64,000 nucleotides of DNA, from positions 992,001-1,056,000 of the forward strand of contig NZ_JASBAO010000001.1 of assembly GCF_029953265.1 (NCBI RefSeq), given 5' to 3'. This stretch comes from Commensalibacter oyaizuii. GTDB taxonomy: Bacteria > Pseudomonadota > Alphaproteobacteria > Acetobacterales > Acetobacteraceae. Each line of letters starts with the position of its first letter. Positions within the stretch are counted from its first letter, which is position 1. Position numbers and translations under genes: made by a program. A model generated the notes under the pieces. The model ran no database searches. It was not told where the DNA came from and worked only from the letters and a program-made list of their open reading frames with translations. Of the stretch, positions 63,943 to 64,000 are shown in pieces.

Positions 63943-64000
63943 TATTTAATATCCTCATGCGTTGTAATAGTTTACTTATAACTATTAAACTACCATTAAT
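63943..64000 (-). promoter_or_regulatory. Leader upstream of rplP with a small hairpin; no S3 coding seen
   Basis: No S3-like end is readable in the last 58 bases: two minus-strand frames stop quickly and the open one does not look like S3. TAATAGTT (63965-63972) pairs with AACTATTA (63980-63987). The rpsC-rplP gap is therefore at least ~40 bases. Confidence 0.3.

Noticed and set aside
1-64000. CRISPR arrays, insertion sequences, prophage or restriction-defence islands
   Set aside because: No regularly spaced repeats, transposase, integrase or phage-structural frames are seen; the only DNA methylase is the cell-cycle enzyme CcrM with no partner nuclease.

Overview
The window is an AT-rich stretch of an alphaproteobacterial chromosome. 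A low-GC member of the Acetobacteraceae, of the Commensalibacter type (insect-gut symbionts), is the best guess. The evidence is the yqeY-dnaG-rpoD block divergent from carA, the rnhB-ccrM pair (CcrM is the alphaproteobacterial GANTC methylase), the gpmI-envC-ctpA-rppH order, the secY-adk-rpsM-rpsK-rpoA-rplQ order, and protein sequences of acetic-acid-bacterial character. The genus is inference. I saw no insertion sequence, prophage, CRISPR array, tRNA or rRNA gene. Nearly everything is core genome.

Layout. 1-2860 (+): end of lptD, surA, rsmA (outer-membrane biogenesis, then 16S rRNA dimethylation). 2855-10947 (-): cfa, the rplI-rpsR-rpsF ribosomal block, a GNAT acetyltransferase, rpoD, dnaG and yqeY. 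11109-15740 (+): carA, carrying an extra N-terminal helix-turn-helix domain, and carB. 16065-18252: phenolic acid decarboxylase (+), then ubiC and a DUF1176 protein (-). 18434-21559 (+): greA, threonine ammonia-lyase and an MFS transporter. 21560-21943 (-): msrB. 22181-27206 (+): gpmI, envC, ctpA, rppH. 27208-33042 (-): EmrAB-type efflux pair, MsbA-like ABC exporter and a CCA-adding enzyme. 33240-40785 (+): a MoxR/DUF58/BatA-DUF4159/vWA membrane operon and a small secreted ankyrin protein. 40799-43084 (-): rnhB-ccrM and a membrane-anchored 11-residue-repeat protein. 43387-52617 (+): a complete MdtABC-type RND pump with its outer-membrane factor. 52662-53831 (-): a YdhP-like MFS transporter. 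53946-63942 (-): the spc and alpha ribosomal operons read from rplP to rplQ, including secY, adk and rpoA.

How the genes work together. Much of the window serves the envelope: LptD/SurA, Cfa, EnvC/CtpA, three exporter systems and the MoxR operon. The rest is translation and transcription machinery (ribosomal proteins, RpoA, RpoD, GreA, DnaG), plus carbamoyl phosphate and isoleucine supply. The phenolic acid decarboxylase and the efflux pumps would suit a plant-derived or gut diet rich in hydroxycinnamates; that is inference.

The less ordinary signals are: the HTH-CarA fusion with several palindromes in front of it; a Phe in place of a catalytic-pocket Tyr in the phenolic acid decarboxylase; two GANTC sites immediately before the operon that encodes the GANTC methylase; terminator- or attenuator-like hairpins inside the ribosomal superoperon (rplO/secY, adk/rpsM, rplE/rpsN, rpsK/rpoA); and 8-9 base G/C homopolymers inside essential genes. 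No clearly new multi-gene system is visible. The MoxR-DUF58-DUF4159-vWA operon is the least understood block, but it is a recurring one.
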